A stretch of DNA of 64,000 nt from DAIDJD01 sp035485275 (GTDB lineage Bacteria; Oederibacteriota; JAJYGY01; DAIDJD01): assembly GCA_035485275.1 (NCBI GenBank), contig DATHOE010000044.1, positions 50,045 to 114,044 on the forward strand, given 5' to 3'. Below the pieces are notes generated by a model. It was not told the DNA's origin. It worked only from the letters and a program-made list of their open reading frames with translations, and searched no databases. Below are positions 55,567 to 64,000 of this stretch, piece by piece. The translations under genes and the position numbers were made by a program. Every line of letters starts with the position of its first letter. The first letter of the stretch is position 1.

Positions 55567-56027
55567 AGGCCCCCCGGGACGACCTTATGCGCGTCCACAA
55601 AACTCTGCAATATCAGCGAAGCCGCCACCGCGTCCACCCGACCGCGCTTGGCCTTCCCGGAATGCTTCAGTTCCGCGTCCACCAGCATGCTTTGGGCCGA
55701 GGCCGAGGAATAGGATTCGTCCCAGCTGAACATCTCGATGCGCTCGGGCAGGGCCGCCCGCAGGACCTCCGCGAAGGCCCGCACCTTCACGGTCTGGCGG
55801 TTCTCCATGCCGTTGATGTAGGGCATGCCCACCACCACCGCGCCCACCCCTTCCTCTTCCGCCAGCTCCGCCAGGTCCTTGACCGCCTGTTCCTGGCTGC
55901 GGACCTCCAGGAAACCCGCGGGAACGACCATGGACGAGCCCACGCCCAGGGTGCTGCAAAAGGCCAGCCCGATGCGGCGGTCGCCGACGTCGAGCCCCAA
56001 GATGCGTTCCCAGTTCCTGGGCGCCAC
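55563..56027 (-). CDS. ruvX: Putative Holliday junction resolvase YqgF/RuvX
   Basis: RNase H-fold protein of 154 aa, with LGLDVGDRRIGLAF, GMPYINGMENRQT, WDESYSSASAQ and DAVAASLILQ, the acidic residues of the active site being kept. The family is active in 16S rRNA 5' maturation and can cut junctions. GTG start, 4 nt after the alaS stop. Confidence 0.94.
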   Translation of the reverse strand: MAPRNWERILGLDVGDRRIGLAFCSTLGVGSSMVVPAGFLEVRSQEQAVKDLAELAEEEGVGAVVVGMPYINGMENRQTVKVRAFAEVLRAALPERIEMFSWDESYSSASAQSMLVDAELKHSGKAKRGRVDAVAASLILQSFVDAHKVVPGGL

Positions 56028-56031
56028 GGCG

Positions 56032-58665
56032 CTAACTCCCCGCCTTGGCCGCGAATTCCTTCAGGTGGACCATTCCGTCGACGGCCAGGGCCTTGAAGCG
56101 CCCGAAATCGCCGCCTCCGCCCTGCGCGAATTCCGGCTTGCCGCCTCCGCGGCCGCCGAACTTGGCCGTGAAATCCTTGATGAAGCCCCCGGCGGGCAGG
56201 GCCTTAGCCGCGCCTTTGGCGCTGGTCGCGACCACGGACGCGCGCCATTCGCCCTCAACCTGCGTGCCCGCGGCCAGGACCACGAAGGAGCCTTCGCCCA
56301 GCTCATCCCTTTTTTTGTCGGCCAGGCTCTTCAAATGTTCGAGCTCGGCCTCCTCCAGGAATCCGAAGAAGAGCTTGAAGCCGCCCATCTCCGAGGCCTC
56401 GCCCGCCAGGCCTCCGCCCCCTTGCAGGGCCTTTTCCAGCTTCTTCTGCAGCTCTTTTTCCCGTTCCAACAGCTTGTTCACGCGCAAGGGCAGGTCCGCC
56501 ACCGTGCTCTTGAGGGAGACGGCCAGCCCTTCGACAAAGTCCCGCTCCGAGCGCCAGGCCTGGAGCGCTTTGAGTCCGGCAACGGCTTCGACGCGGCGCA
56601 CTCCGGAGCTGACCGAGGATTCGCCCGTGATCTTGATCAGGCCCAGCTCACCGCTGGCGCCGACGTGGGTGCCCCCGCACAGCTCTTTGCTCCAGTCGCC
56701 GAAGCTCACCACCCGCACGCTCTCCCCGTACTTTTCGCTGAACAGGGCCATGGCCCCCTCGGCCGTGGCCTCCGCGATCTTCAATTCCCGCACCAGACAG
56801 GGGCTGTCGGCCAGCACATGCGCGTTGGCCCAATCCTCCACGGCCAGGCGCTCGTCCGGCGTCAGGGCCCGGGGATGGGAGAAGTCGAAGCGCAGGCCCT
56901 CCGGCCCGACCTCGGAGCCGGCCTGCTGGACATGGGGGCCCAGCACTGCGCGCAAGGCCGCGTGCAAAACATGGGTGGCGCTGTGGTGCCGCGCGGTGGC
57001 CGTCCGCAGGGCGGAGTCCACCTCGGCCAGGAGCGCCTGCCCGAGGGCCAGGCTTCCCCTGCGCACCGTGACGCGGTGCAGGAACAGTTCGCCGCCGGCG
57101 CGCTTGAGCGTGTCCAGGACCTCCGCGTCCAGCCCGGCCGCGGAAAAACGCCCGTGGTCGCCCAGTTGGCCGCCGCTGTTGGCGTAGAAGGGGGTGCTGT
57201 CCAGGAGCACATCGCCCGTCTCCCCGGCGTTCAGCCCGGGGCTTTCCTTGCCGTCCTTGAGGATCGCCAGCACGGTCGCCCCGTCGACCCGGGTGAGCTC
57301 GTAGCCCTGGAAGCGCGTGGGGCCGTGCTTGGTGGCCAGGCTGCCGTAGACCGGGTCGTCTCCGTGGCCCCCGCTGGAATGGGCGGCCCGGGCCCGTTCG
57401 CGCTGGCCCTTCAATTCGGCCTGGAAGCGGGCCTCATCCACGCTGAAGCCCTGCTCCGCGGCCATTTCCTGGGTCAGTTCCAGGGGGAAGCCGAAGGTGT
57501 CGTAGAGTTTGAAGACCTGGGCCCCGTCGAGGACCTTGGAGCCCGACTTTTTCATCAGGCCGTCGAGGAGCTCGATGCCGGCGTCCAGGGCCCGGCCGAA
57601 GCGCTCCTCCTCGTCCTTCAAGGCAGCCACGATGGCATGGCCGCGGGAGCCCAGTTCCGGATAGGTGGGCCCGAAGATCCCCTGCACCGAGGGGAAGAGC
57701 TCGTGCAAAAAGGCCCGCTTGATCCCGAGCAGGCGGCCGTGGCGCACGGCCCTGCGAAGGATGCGGCGCAGGACGTAGCCGCGCCCCTCGTTGCCGGGCA
57801 TGACCCCGTCGCCGATCAGGAAGGCGCCGGCGCGCAGGTGGTCCGAGATGACCTTCAGGGAAAGGTCGGACTTGGCGTCGGTCCCATAGGTCCTGCCGGA
57901 CACGGAGGCCGCGGCGTGGATGACGGGGGCGAAGAGGTCGGTGTCGAAATTGCTCAGCTTGCCCTGCTTCACGGCCGCGAGGCGCTCCAGACCCATGCCG
58001 GTGTCGATGTTCTTCTTGGGCAGGGGGAGCAGGCTGTTGTCCGGCTGGCGGTCGAACTGGGTGAAGACGTTGTTCCAGATCTCGATGAAGCGGTCCCCGC
58101 CGTTGGCCGGATCGCCGTCCTTCACCGAAGGGTCGGCCTGGGGTCCGAAGTCGTAGTAGATCTCGGAGCAGGGGCCGCAGGGGCCGGTGGCGCCCATGTT
58201 CCAGAAGTTATCCTTCTCGCCCATGCTGAAGATGCGCTCGCTTTTGACGAACTTCTTCCAGATCTCGCCGGCCTCGGGGTCCTTCTCGTAGATGCTGACC
58301 CAGAGCTTGTCCTTGTCCAAGGCCATCCATTTCGGGGAGGTCAGGAACTCCCAGGCCCAGGCGATGGCCTCCTCCTTGAAGTAGTCGCCGAAGCTGAAGT
58401 TGCCCAGCATCTCGAAAAAAGTGTGGTGGCGCCGCGTGCGGCCGACGTTGTCGATGTCGTTGGTCCGGATGCACTTCTGGGAGCTCGCCGCCCGGGTGAA
58501 TTCCAGCTTCACCTGGCCCAAAAACTGGGGCTTGAAGGGCACCATGCCGGCCACCGTGAACAGCAGGCCGGGATCGTCCGGGATCAGGGAGGAGGAGGGC
58601 TTCACCACGTGGCCGTGGCCCTCGAAGAACTTAAGGAATCCGGAACGCAGGTCTTTGGAATTCAC
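56032..58665 (-). CDS. alaS: Alanyl-tRNA synthetase
   Basis: Charges tRNA-Ala. The 877-aa product has the class II core (RSGFLKFFEGHGHVVKPSS in parts, WNMGATGPCGPCSE, GMGLERLAAV), the editing domain with HHSATHVLH and CGGTHV, and the C-terminal C-Ala region. GTG at 58665 has AAAGG upstream and overlaps the pdxJ stop (GTGA). Start confirmed by the family N-terminus NSKDLRSGFL. Confidence 0.97.
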   Translation of the reverse strand: MNSKDLRSGFLKFFEGHGHVVKPSSSLIPDDPGLLFTVAGMVPFKPQFLGQVKLEFTRAASSQKCIRTNDIDNVGRTRRHHTFFEMLGNFSFGDYFKEEAIAWAWEFLTSPKWMALDKDKLWVSIYEKDPEAGEIWKKFVKSERIFSMGEKDNFWNMGATGPCGPCSEIYYDFGPQADPSVKDGDPANGGDRFIEIWNNVFTQFDRQPDNSLLPLPKKNIDTGMGLERLAAVKQGKLSNFDTDLFAPVIHAAASVSGRTYGTDAKSDLSLKVISDHLRAGAFLIGDGVMPGNEGRGYVLRRILRRAVRHGRLLGIKRAFLHELFPSVQGIFGPTYPELGSRGHAIVAALKDEEERFGRALDAGIELLDGLMKKSGSKVLDGAQVFKLYDTFGFPLELTQEMAAEQGFSVDEARFQAELKGQRERARAAHSSGGHGDDPVYGSLATKHGPTRFQGYELTRVDGATVLAILKDGKESPGLNAGETGDVLLDSTPFYANSGGQLGDHGRFSAAGLDAEVLDTLKRAGGELFLHRVTVRRGSLALGQALLAEVDSALRTATARHHSATHVLHAALRAVLGPHVQQAGSEVGPEGLRFDFSHPRALTPDERLAVEDWANAHVLADSPCLVRELKIAEATAEGAMALFSEKYGESVRVVSFGDWSKELCGGTHVGASGELGLIKITGESSVSSGVRRVEAVAGLKALQAWRSERDFVEGLAVSLKSTVADLPLRVNKLLEREKELQKKLEKALQGGGGLAGEASEMGGFKLFFGFLEEAELEHLKSLADKKRDELGEGSFVVLAAGTQVEGEWRASVVATSAKGAAKALPAGGFIKDFTAKFGGRGGGKPEFAQGGGGDFGRFKALAVDGMVHLKEFAAKAGS

Positions 58666-59420
58666 GGCAAACCTTTCAGGCCGGCGCGGCGTTTCATGGC
58701 CGCCAGCATCTCCTCGACCGCCCGTCCCATGCCGACCAGGCAGGCGCGGGCGACGATATTGTGTCCGATGTTCAGGTCCTCGACTCCGGCCAGGCGGCAG
58801 ACCGGCCCCACGTTCTCGAAGGTCAGCCCATGGCCGAGGTTCACGACAAGGCCCAGGGATTTCGCCCGGGCCGTGGCCAGCTCCAAGCGACCCCATTCCA
58901 GGCGCGCGGCTGCGGCGCTTTTCTTGAAGGCGTGGGCGTAGGCCCCGGTGTGGAACTCCACGCAGTCGGCGCCGACCTTGGCCGAGGCGGCGATCTCGTC
59001 CGCGTCGGGCGTGATGAAGAGCGACACGATGGTCCCGCCGCGCCTCAGCGCGGCCACGGCCGAACCCACGCGGGCCTGGGCGCCGGCGACCTTCAAGCCG
59101 CCCTCGGTGGTGAGCTCGCGGCGCTTCTCGGGCACCAGGGTGGCCTCGTCCGGCCGGATCCTTTTGGCGATCGCCAGCATCTCCGCGGTGGCCGCCATCT
59201 CCAGGTTGAACTTTCCGCGCACAGATTTGCGCAGGCGCGCGATGTCCAGGTCCTGCATGTGCCGCCGGTCCTCGCGCAGGTGGGCGGTGATGCCGATGGC
59301 CCCGGCTTTTTCGCAAAGCTCCGCGGCCGCGACCGGGTCCGGCACGTCCTCCAGGCGGGCCTGGCGCACCGTGGCGATGTGGTCGATGTTGACGCAGAGA
59401 AAGGGCGCTCTCGTGCTCAT
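58662..59420 (-). CDS. pdxJ: Pyridoxine 5'-phosphate synthase
   Basis: Joins DXP with the PdxA product to make PNP. The 252-aa TIM barrel has NIDHIATVRQAR, TAHLREDRRHMQD, VEFHTGAYA and LNIGHNIVARA. Overlaps glmM by 4 nt. With dxs and pdxA it completes the DXP-dependent PLP route in one 28-kb stretch, apart from the early steps. Confidence 0.96.
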   Translation of the reverse strand: MSTRAPFLCVNIDHIATVRQARLEDVPDPVAAAELCEKAGAIGITAHLREDRRHMQDLDIARLRKSVRGKFNLEMAATAEMLAIAKRIRPDEATLVPEKRRELTTEGGLKVAGAQARVGSAVAALRRGGTIVSLFITPDADEIAASAKVGADCVEFHTGAYAHAFKKSAAAARLEWGRLELATARAKSLGLVVNLGHGLTFENVGPVCRLAGVEDLNIGHNIVARACLVGMGRAVEEMLAAMKRRAGLKGLP

Positions 59421-60760
59421 CCCAGTGCCTTCTGGATTTCCCGCGCGATCCCGTGGGCCAGCCGTTCCACCTGGGGCCGTTCGGGGCCCTCGACCATCAC
59501 GCGCGCCTTGGGCTCCGTGCCGCTCCAGCGCACCAGGACCCTGCCCTGGCCCTCGAGCTCCAGCTCCGCCGCGCCGATGGCGCCGGCCACGGACTCGATG
59601 CCGGCCAGGTCGGCGCGCTTGGCCACCTTGACGTTGACCAGGATCTGGGGGACCTCGGTGAAAAAGCCGGCCAGGGCACCCAAGGTCTTGCGTTCCCGTT
59701 TCATCACCGACAGCACCTGCAGGGCCGTCACAAGCCCGTCGCCGGTCGGGAGCAGGCGGCTGAAGATGACGTGCCCGCTCTGCTCCCCCCCCAGGGCCGC
59801 GCCGCGCTCCTTCATCATCGCCAGCACATAGCGGTCGCCCACGGCGGCGCGCAGGACCGTGATCCCGCGCGCGCCCAGGGCCTTCTCAAAGCCGAGGTTG
59901 CTCATCACCGTGGCCACGACGAGCCGTTTGGGCAGGGATCCGTGGGAGGCCAGGTGCAGGGCGCACAGGCCCATCATTCGGTCCCCGTCCACCAGCCGGC
60001 CCTGTTCGTCGGCCATCAGCACCCGGTCCGCGTCGCCGTCGTGGGCCAGGCCGGCGTGGGCGCGCAGGCGCCGCACTGCCTTGAGCATGGCCAGCGGATG
60101 CGTTGACCCGCTGGCCCGGTTGATGTTGCGCCCGTCCGGTTCGTTGTGCAGGACATGCACCGTCGCGCCCAGCGTGCGCAGGACCTCGGGCGTGCTGACG
60201 CCGGAGGCGCCGTGGCCGCAGTCCACCACCAGCTTCATGCCCTTCAAGGTCAGTCCCTTGGGCAGGGTGCCCCGGACGAAATGGCGGTAGGCTTCGACGG
60301 CCTCGGGCAAATCGCGGACCAGGCCCAACGGCGGGCGTGCACGTTCCGGCCCGGAATGGGCGAGCAGCGCCTCCAGGTCCGCCTCCTGGGCGTCGGTCAG
60401 TTTTTCACCGGCCGGGCTGAAGAACTTGAGGCCGTTGTCCTCGAAAGGGTTGTGCGAGGCCGACAGCACCGCCCCGGCCTGGGCCTTGTAGCGCCGGGTC
60501 AGGACCGCGATGGCCGGGGTCGGCAGGACGCCGGCCTTGAGGGCCTCCCCGCCGCCCGCGGCGAAGCCGGCGGCCAGGGCGTTGTCCAGGGCCCGGCCGC
60601 TCTCGCGGGTATCGCGCCCGATCAGGAGGCGCGGACGCGGCTTGCCCTTGCCGAAGTAGAGCGCGGCGGCCTTGCCGAGGCTGAAAAAGACCTCCGGAGT
60701 CACGGGGTCCAAGCCCGCCGTGCCGCGGATGCCGTCGGTGCCGAATAGATGGCGTTTCAA
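59417..60760 (-). CDS. glmM: Phosphoglucosamine mutase
   Basis: Turns glucosamine-6-P into glucosamine-1-P. The 447-aa product has FGTDGIRGTA, the phospho-Ser loop SASHNPFEDNG, the metal loop DGDADRVLMAD, and the sugar-binding GGEQSGHVIF. Full length with four domains. The glmM, pdxJ, alaS order may reflect an operon that includes folP. Confidence 0.96.
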   Translation of the reverse strand: MKRHLFGTDGIRGTAGLDPVTPEVFFSLGKAAALYFGKGKPRPRLLIGRDTRESGRALDNALAAGFAAGGGEALKAGVLPTPAIAVLTRRYKAQAGAVLSASHNPFEDNGLKFFSPAGEKLTDAQEADLEALLAHSGPERARPPLGLVRDLPEAVEAYRHFVRGTLPKGLTLKGMKLVVDCGHGASGVSTPEVLRTLGATVHVLHNEPDGRNINRASGSTHPLAMLKAVRRLRAHAGLAHDGDADRVLMADEQGRLVDGDRMMGLCALHLASHGSLPKRLVVATVMSNLGFEKALGARGITVLRAAVGDRYVLAMMKERGAALGGEQSGHVIFSRLLPTGDGLVTALQVLSVMKRERKTLGALAGFFTEVPQILVNVKVAKRADLAGIESVAGAIGAAELELEGQGRVLVRWSGTEPKARVMVEGPERPQVERLAHGIAREIQKALG

Positions 60761-60791
60761 AAAGCGGACTCCTTGGTGGTTCCCGGGGACA

Positions 60792-61745
60792 TCATGACGC
60801 GCGTATCGCCCCGACCATGCGCACAGCCTGGACGGCTTCCTTCACGTCGTGGACGCGCAAGACCGATGCGCCCTGCCACAGGGCCACGGAACAGGCGGCC
60901 AGGGTGCCAGCCAGGCGCCCCTCCACCGGGATTCCCCCGGCCACAGCGCCCACGAAACTCTTGCGCGAGGGGCCGACCAAAAGGGGCCGGCCCAGGCCGG
61001 CCAGCAGGGGCAGGTCCTTGATCAGGCGCAGATTATCCGACACCGTCTTGCCGAAGCCCAGCCCCGGATCGAGCCACAGCGCTTCCCTGGCAATCCCCCG
61101 CGCCGCGCAGTCCTCCAGGCGCTCCTTGAGGAAAGCGAGGACGGCCGCGCTCACGCCATCGCCGGGATAGCGGCTTCCCTGCCCTTCATGCGGGGACCAC
61201 TGGGCGCCGGAGGGCGCCTCCAGGCGGTGCATCAGGCAGGCCCCCGCTCCGGATGCGGCCACCACCCCGGGCATGGCCGCATCCGCGCGGAGCGCAGACA
61301 CGTCGTTGACCAGGCAGGCCCCCTCCGCGACGGCCCGCCGCGCCACCTCGGCCTTCTGGGTGTCCACGCTCCAGGGCAGGCTTCCGCCGGCCGCGCGCAG
61401 GGCCCGCAGCACGGGCAGCAGCCTGTCCCACTCCTCCTCCAGGCCCACCGCCGGGGCCCCGGGCCGGGTGCTTTCCCCCCCGATGTCGAGCAGGTCCGCG
61501 CCCTGCTCGGCCATCGCCTGGGCGTGGGCCACGGCGGCGCCGGGATCCAGCCACAGCCCGCCGTCGCTGAAGCTGTCGGGCGTGACGTTCAGGATCCCCA
61601 TGACCAGTGGACCCTGCTTCAAGCGCCTGCTGAGTTCGACAAAGTCGGGGTGCATGGCCGGGAAAAAACGAGGAAAGGCGCGCCCGGGATCCCCCGGCCC
61701 CGACAGCAAAAAGCCGTCGGCGATCCGCCGGCGGCTCGCGGTCAA
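60792..61745 (-). CDS. folP: Dihydropteroate synthase
   Basis: Folate enzyme and sulfonamide target. The product has ILNVTPDSFSDGG, IGGESTRPGA, LVNDVSAL, DPGLGFGKT and LVGPSRKSF. The TTG at 61745 gives 317 aa. The ATG at 61655 gives 287 aa, nearer to the family size (about 270-285), but has no good ribosome site. A start between these is unlikely. Confidence 0.92.
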   Translation of the reverse strand: MTASRRRIADGFLLSGPGDPGRAFPRFFPAMHPDFVELSRRLKQGPLVMGILNVTPDSFSDGGLWLDPGAAVAHAQAMAEQGADLLDIGGESTRPGAPAVGLEEEWDRLLPVLRALRAAGGSLPWSVDTQKAEVARRAVAEGACLVNDVSALRADAAMPGVVAASGAGACLMHRLEAPSGAQWSPHEGQGSRYPGDGVSAAVLAFLKERLEDCAARGIAREALWLDPGLGFGKTVSDNLRLIKDLPLLAGLGRPLLVGPSRKSFVGAVAGGIPVEGRLAGTLAACSVALWQGASVLRVHDVKEAVQAVRMVGAIRAS

Positions 61746-61779
61746 AGGACGGTGCGCGGGGCGCGGGGCAAATCCGCGC

Positions 61780-62394
61780 TCAGCCCAGGGTGCCGATCAG
61801 CGCCAGGGCTTCCTTGCGGCTGATGTCGTTGGTGGCGAGGCTTCCGCGCACCGCCGAGGTCACCATGCGGCTGCCGGCCTTGCGCACCCCGCGCATGGTC
61901 ATGCAGTAGTGCTCGGCTTCCAGCACGATCAGGACCCCCTGGGCCTTGAGCCGGTCGATCAGGGTGTCCGCGATCTGGGCGGTCAGGCGTTCCTGCACCT
62001 GGGGCCGGCGGGACAGCACGTCCACGACGCGCGCCAGCTTGCTGATGCCGCTGAGGTGATGGGGGCTGGGGATGTAGCAGACGTGGGCGTAGCCGGCGAA
62101 GGGCAGCAGGTGGTGCTCGCACATGCTGTAGAAGGGGATGCCCTTGAGCAGCACCATCTCCTCGTGCCCTTCGTCCTTGAAAATCTTGAGCACGTCCTTG
62201 GGGTCCTGCTTGAGCCCCGCGAAGACCTCGTCGTACATGCGCGCGACCCGACGGGGCGTCTCGCGCAGGCCCTCCCGGTCCGGGTCCTCCCCCACCGCCT
62301 CGAGGATCATGCGCACCGCCCGTTCGATCTTTTTCAGGTCGGTGCGCCCCGCGAGCTTCGACGCGCCTGAACGGGGTTTCGCCTTGGTCGCCAT
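61780..62394 (-). CDS. folE: GTP cyclohydrolase I
   Basis: First step of tetrahydrofolate synthesis. The 204-aa product has a Lys-rich N-tail, REGLRETPRRVARM, the zinc ligands in SMCEHHLLPF and CMTMRGVRK, and the QERLTAQIAD stretch. It is the zinc-dependent FolE1 type. Separated from ftsH by 1 nt, and from folP by 34 nt. Confidence 0.96.
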   Translation of the reverse strand: MATKAKPRSGASKLAGRTDLKKIERAVRMILEAVGEDPDREGLRETPRRVARMYDEVFAGLKQDPKDVLKIFKDEGHEEMVLLKGIPFYSMCEHHLLPFAGYAHVCYIPSPHHLSGISKLARVVDVLSRRPQVQERLTAQIADTLIDRLKAQGVLIVLEAEHYCMTMRGVRKAGSRMVTSAVRGSLATNDISRKEALALIGTLG

Positions 62395-62395
62395 C

Positions 62396-64000
62396 TTAGG
62401 CCGGGTTGGGCGAAGGCAGGACGCCGCCGATGACGGACGAGGGCGCCGGGCTGGGCGTGGAGCCTCCCTGGGCCTCGGCCTTCGGCGGCGAGGCCTTGGG
62501 CGGCTTGGGCGGCTTGATTCCGATCAGGGCGTCCAGCTCGTGGCCTTCCACCACTTCCTGCTCCAGCAGGGCCTTGGTCAGCTTCTCCAGCAGTTTGCGG
62601 TTCTTGGTCAGAAGGGCGATGGCCTTGTGCTCGGCCTCCTCGACCAGGCGGCGCACCTCGTGGTCGATGACCTCGGCGGTCTTCTCGGAATAGTCCCGCT
62701 CCTTGCCCCAGTCCCGGCCGATGAAAACCTCCTGGCGGCCGGAGAAGCTGACGCTTCCGACCTTGGAACTCATGCCGAAGCGGGTGACCATGTTGCGCGC
62801 CGTCTTGGTGGCGTTCTCCAGGTCGCTGGCCGCGCCGGTGGAGAGCTCGCCGAAGACGATGAATTCCGCGGCGCGCCCGCCCATGGCCATGGCCAGGTCC
62901 GACAGCAGTTCCTTACGGTTGCGGGTGAAGCGGTCCTCCTTGGGCGTGCTCATGGTGTAGCCCAGCATGGCGTGCCCGCGGGGGATGATGGATATCTTCT
63001 GGATCGGGTCCGAGTTCGGCTGCAGGCGGCCCACCAGGGCGTGGCCCGCCTCGTGGTACGCCGTGCTCAACTTCTCCTGCTCGGTCATGATGCGGCTGCG
63101 GCGCTGGGGGCCGGCGAACACGCGGTCGATGGCCTCAGTGAGCTCCGCCATGGTCACGGACTTCTTGCCGCGCCGGGCGGCCAGCAGGGCCCCTTCGTTG
63201 ATGAGGTTGGCGAGGTCCGCGCCGCTGAAGCCCACCGTGCGCTGGGCCAGGGTGCGCAGGTCCACTCCCGCGTCCATCATGACGTTCTTGGAATGGACCT
63301 TGAGGATGGCTTCGCGTCCGCCCAGGTCGGGGCGGTCCACCGTCACCTGGCGGTCGAAGCGCCCCGGCCGGGTGAGCGCGGGGTCGAGCACGTCGGGGCG
63401 GTTCGTGGCGGCCATCAGGATGACGCCCGTGTTGACCTCGAAGCCGTCCATCTCCACCAGCATCGCGTTGAGGGTCTGCTCGCGCTCGTCGTGGCCGCCG
63501 CCCAGGCCCGCGCCGCGGTGCCGGCCGACCGCGTCGATCTCGTCGATGAAGATGATGCAGGGCGCGCTCTTCTTGCCCTGGTCAAAGAGGTCGCGCACCC
63601 GGCTGGCGCCAACGCCGACGAACATCTCGACGAAGTCCGAGCCTGAAATGCTGAAGAAAGGCCGTCCCGCCTCGCCGGCCACCGCGCGCGCCAGCAGGGT
63701 CTTGCCCGTGCCCGGAGGGCCCAGGAGCAGGACGCCCTTGGGGATCTTGCCGCCCAGCTTCTGGTACTTGCCCGGGTCCTTCAGGAAATCGATGATTTCG
63801 GCCAGCTCTTCCTTGGCCTCTTCCACGCCCGCCACATCGGCGAAGGTGACCTTGCCTTGGGCGCCTTGCAGCATCTTGGCGCGGCTCTTGCCAAAGGCCA
63901 TGGCCCCGCCGGCGCCGCCGCCTTGCATGCGGTTGAGCAGGAAGAACCACACGATGACCAGCAGCAGGATGGGGCCCAGCTGGGCCAGGCCCGCCAGAAG
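62396..64000 (-). CDS. ftsH: ATP-dependent zinc metalloprotease FtsH (5' end beyond window)
   Basis: Membrane AAA+ protease for quality control. The visible 534 residues include the second transmembrane helix (LGPILLLVIVWFFLLN), a Gly-rich linker, Walker A GPPGTGKT, Walker B IIFIDEIDA, the SRH, and the zinc site HEAGH with a distal Asp in GAASDLENA. The tail is Pro-rich. Start codon and first helix are off the right edge. Confidence 0.96.
   Translation of the reverse strand, partial: LLAGLAQLGPILLLVIVWFFLLNRMQGGGAGGAMAFGKSRAKMLQGAQGKVTFADVAGVEEAKEELAEIIDFLKDPGKYQKLGGKIPKGVLLLGPPGTGKTLLARAVAGEAGRPFFSISGSDFVEMFVGVGASRVRDLFDQGKKSAPCIIFIDEIDAVGRHRGAGLGGGHDEREQTLNAMLVEMDGFEVNTGVILMAATNRPDVLDPALTRPGRFDRQVTVDRPDLGGREAILKVHSKNVMMDAGVDLRTLAQRTVGFSGADLANLINEGALLAARRGKKSVTMAELTEAIDRVFAGPQRRSRIMTEQEKLSTAYHEAGHALVGRLQPNSDPIQKISIIPRGHAMLGYTMSTPKEDRFTRNRKELLSDLAMAMGGRAAEFIVFGELSTGAASDLENATKTARNMVTRFGMSSKVGSVSFSGRQEVFIGRDWGKERDYSEKTAEVIDHEVRRLVEEAEHKAIALLTKNRKLLEKLTKALLEQEVVEGHELDALIGIKPPKPPKASPPKAEAQGGSTPSPAPSSVIGGVLPSPNPA

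Noticed and set aside
55825..58941. 1038-codon plus-strand open frame opposite alaS
   Set aside because: Mirror of alaS codon bias. No recognisable domain or ribosome site.

Overview
The window is a G+C-rich bacterial chromosome segment in which nearly every base codes and almost all genes lie on the minus strand. The plus-strand exceptions are gpmA and a small toxin-antitoxin pair. The gene content (SecG and YajC, a type IV pilus ATPase, lipoprotein signals, MltG, KsgA-type RsmA, PdxA/PdxJ, an aa3 oxidase, Rex) points to a free-living, oxygen-respiring, Gram-negative-type bacterium. I cannot place the phylum from sequence alone. An Elusimicrobiota-like or deltaproteobacterial-like lineage is a guess only. 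No rRNA, tRNA, CRISPR array, insertion sequence or prophage was seen.

Layout, left to right. 1-4.7 kb: pilT (cut by the window edge), prmC, prfA, rpmE and rho. 4.8-16.6 kb: one tightly overlapped minus-strand run, transcribed as dppB-C-D-F, polA, coaE, an HDOD protein, a GAF/HD-GYP protein and two membrane diguanylate cyclases. 16.8-20.6 kb: a low-G+C orphan membrane protein, a lipoprotein FKBP, a peptide-binding lipoprotein and ubiE. 20.7-25.2 kb: a glycolytic cluster (gap, pgk, tpiA, then secG) divergent from gpmA. 25.2-28.3 kb: speD, a PLP decarboxylase, an extremely acidic protein and a DksA-type zinc-finger protein. 28.4-39.8 kb: tlyA, a beta-propeller/membrane-protein pair, isoprenoid genes (dxs, ispA), xseAB, yajC, tgt and a sigma-54 activator. 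39.8-40.9 kb: a lower-G+C island with a VapBC-like pair and a frameshifted small lipoprotein. 40.9-52 kb: rex followed by the aa3 oxidase set (ctaA, B, C, D, E, F, a small CxxC protein, SCO), pdxA, rsmA and glmS. 52-64 kb: ftsH (cut), folE, folP, glmM, pdxJ, alaS, ruvX, mltG, hemB and hemL.

The genes form connected pathways. Dxs product feeds isoprenoids (IspA) and, with PdxA/PdxJ, pyridoxal phosphate, which HemL and the decarboxylase use. HemB and HemL feed haem to CtaB/CtaA, which make haem A for CtaD. GlmS and GlmM lead to UDP-GlcNAc. FolE and FolP make folate.

The most interesting signals are: a gene overlap where one GAN-rich stretch encodes an acidic tail in one frame and a basic tail in another; an exact fourfold W-x9-G-x4-D-x8-G repeat in a COG4705-like membrane protein paired with a periplasmic beta-propeller; an oxidase whose subunit I has HPAVY in place of HPEVY and whose subunit II has a long insert in the CuA domain; divergent gap/gpmA promoters whose -35 boxes overlap; and promoters that seem to give leaderless or very short-leader mRNAs for regulators.
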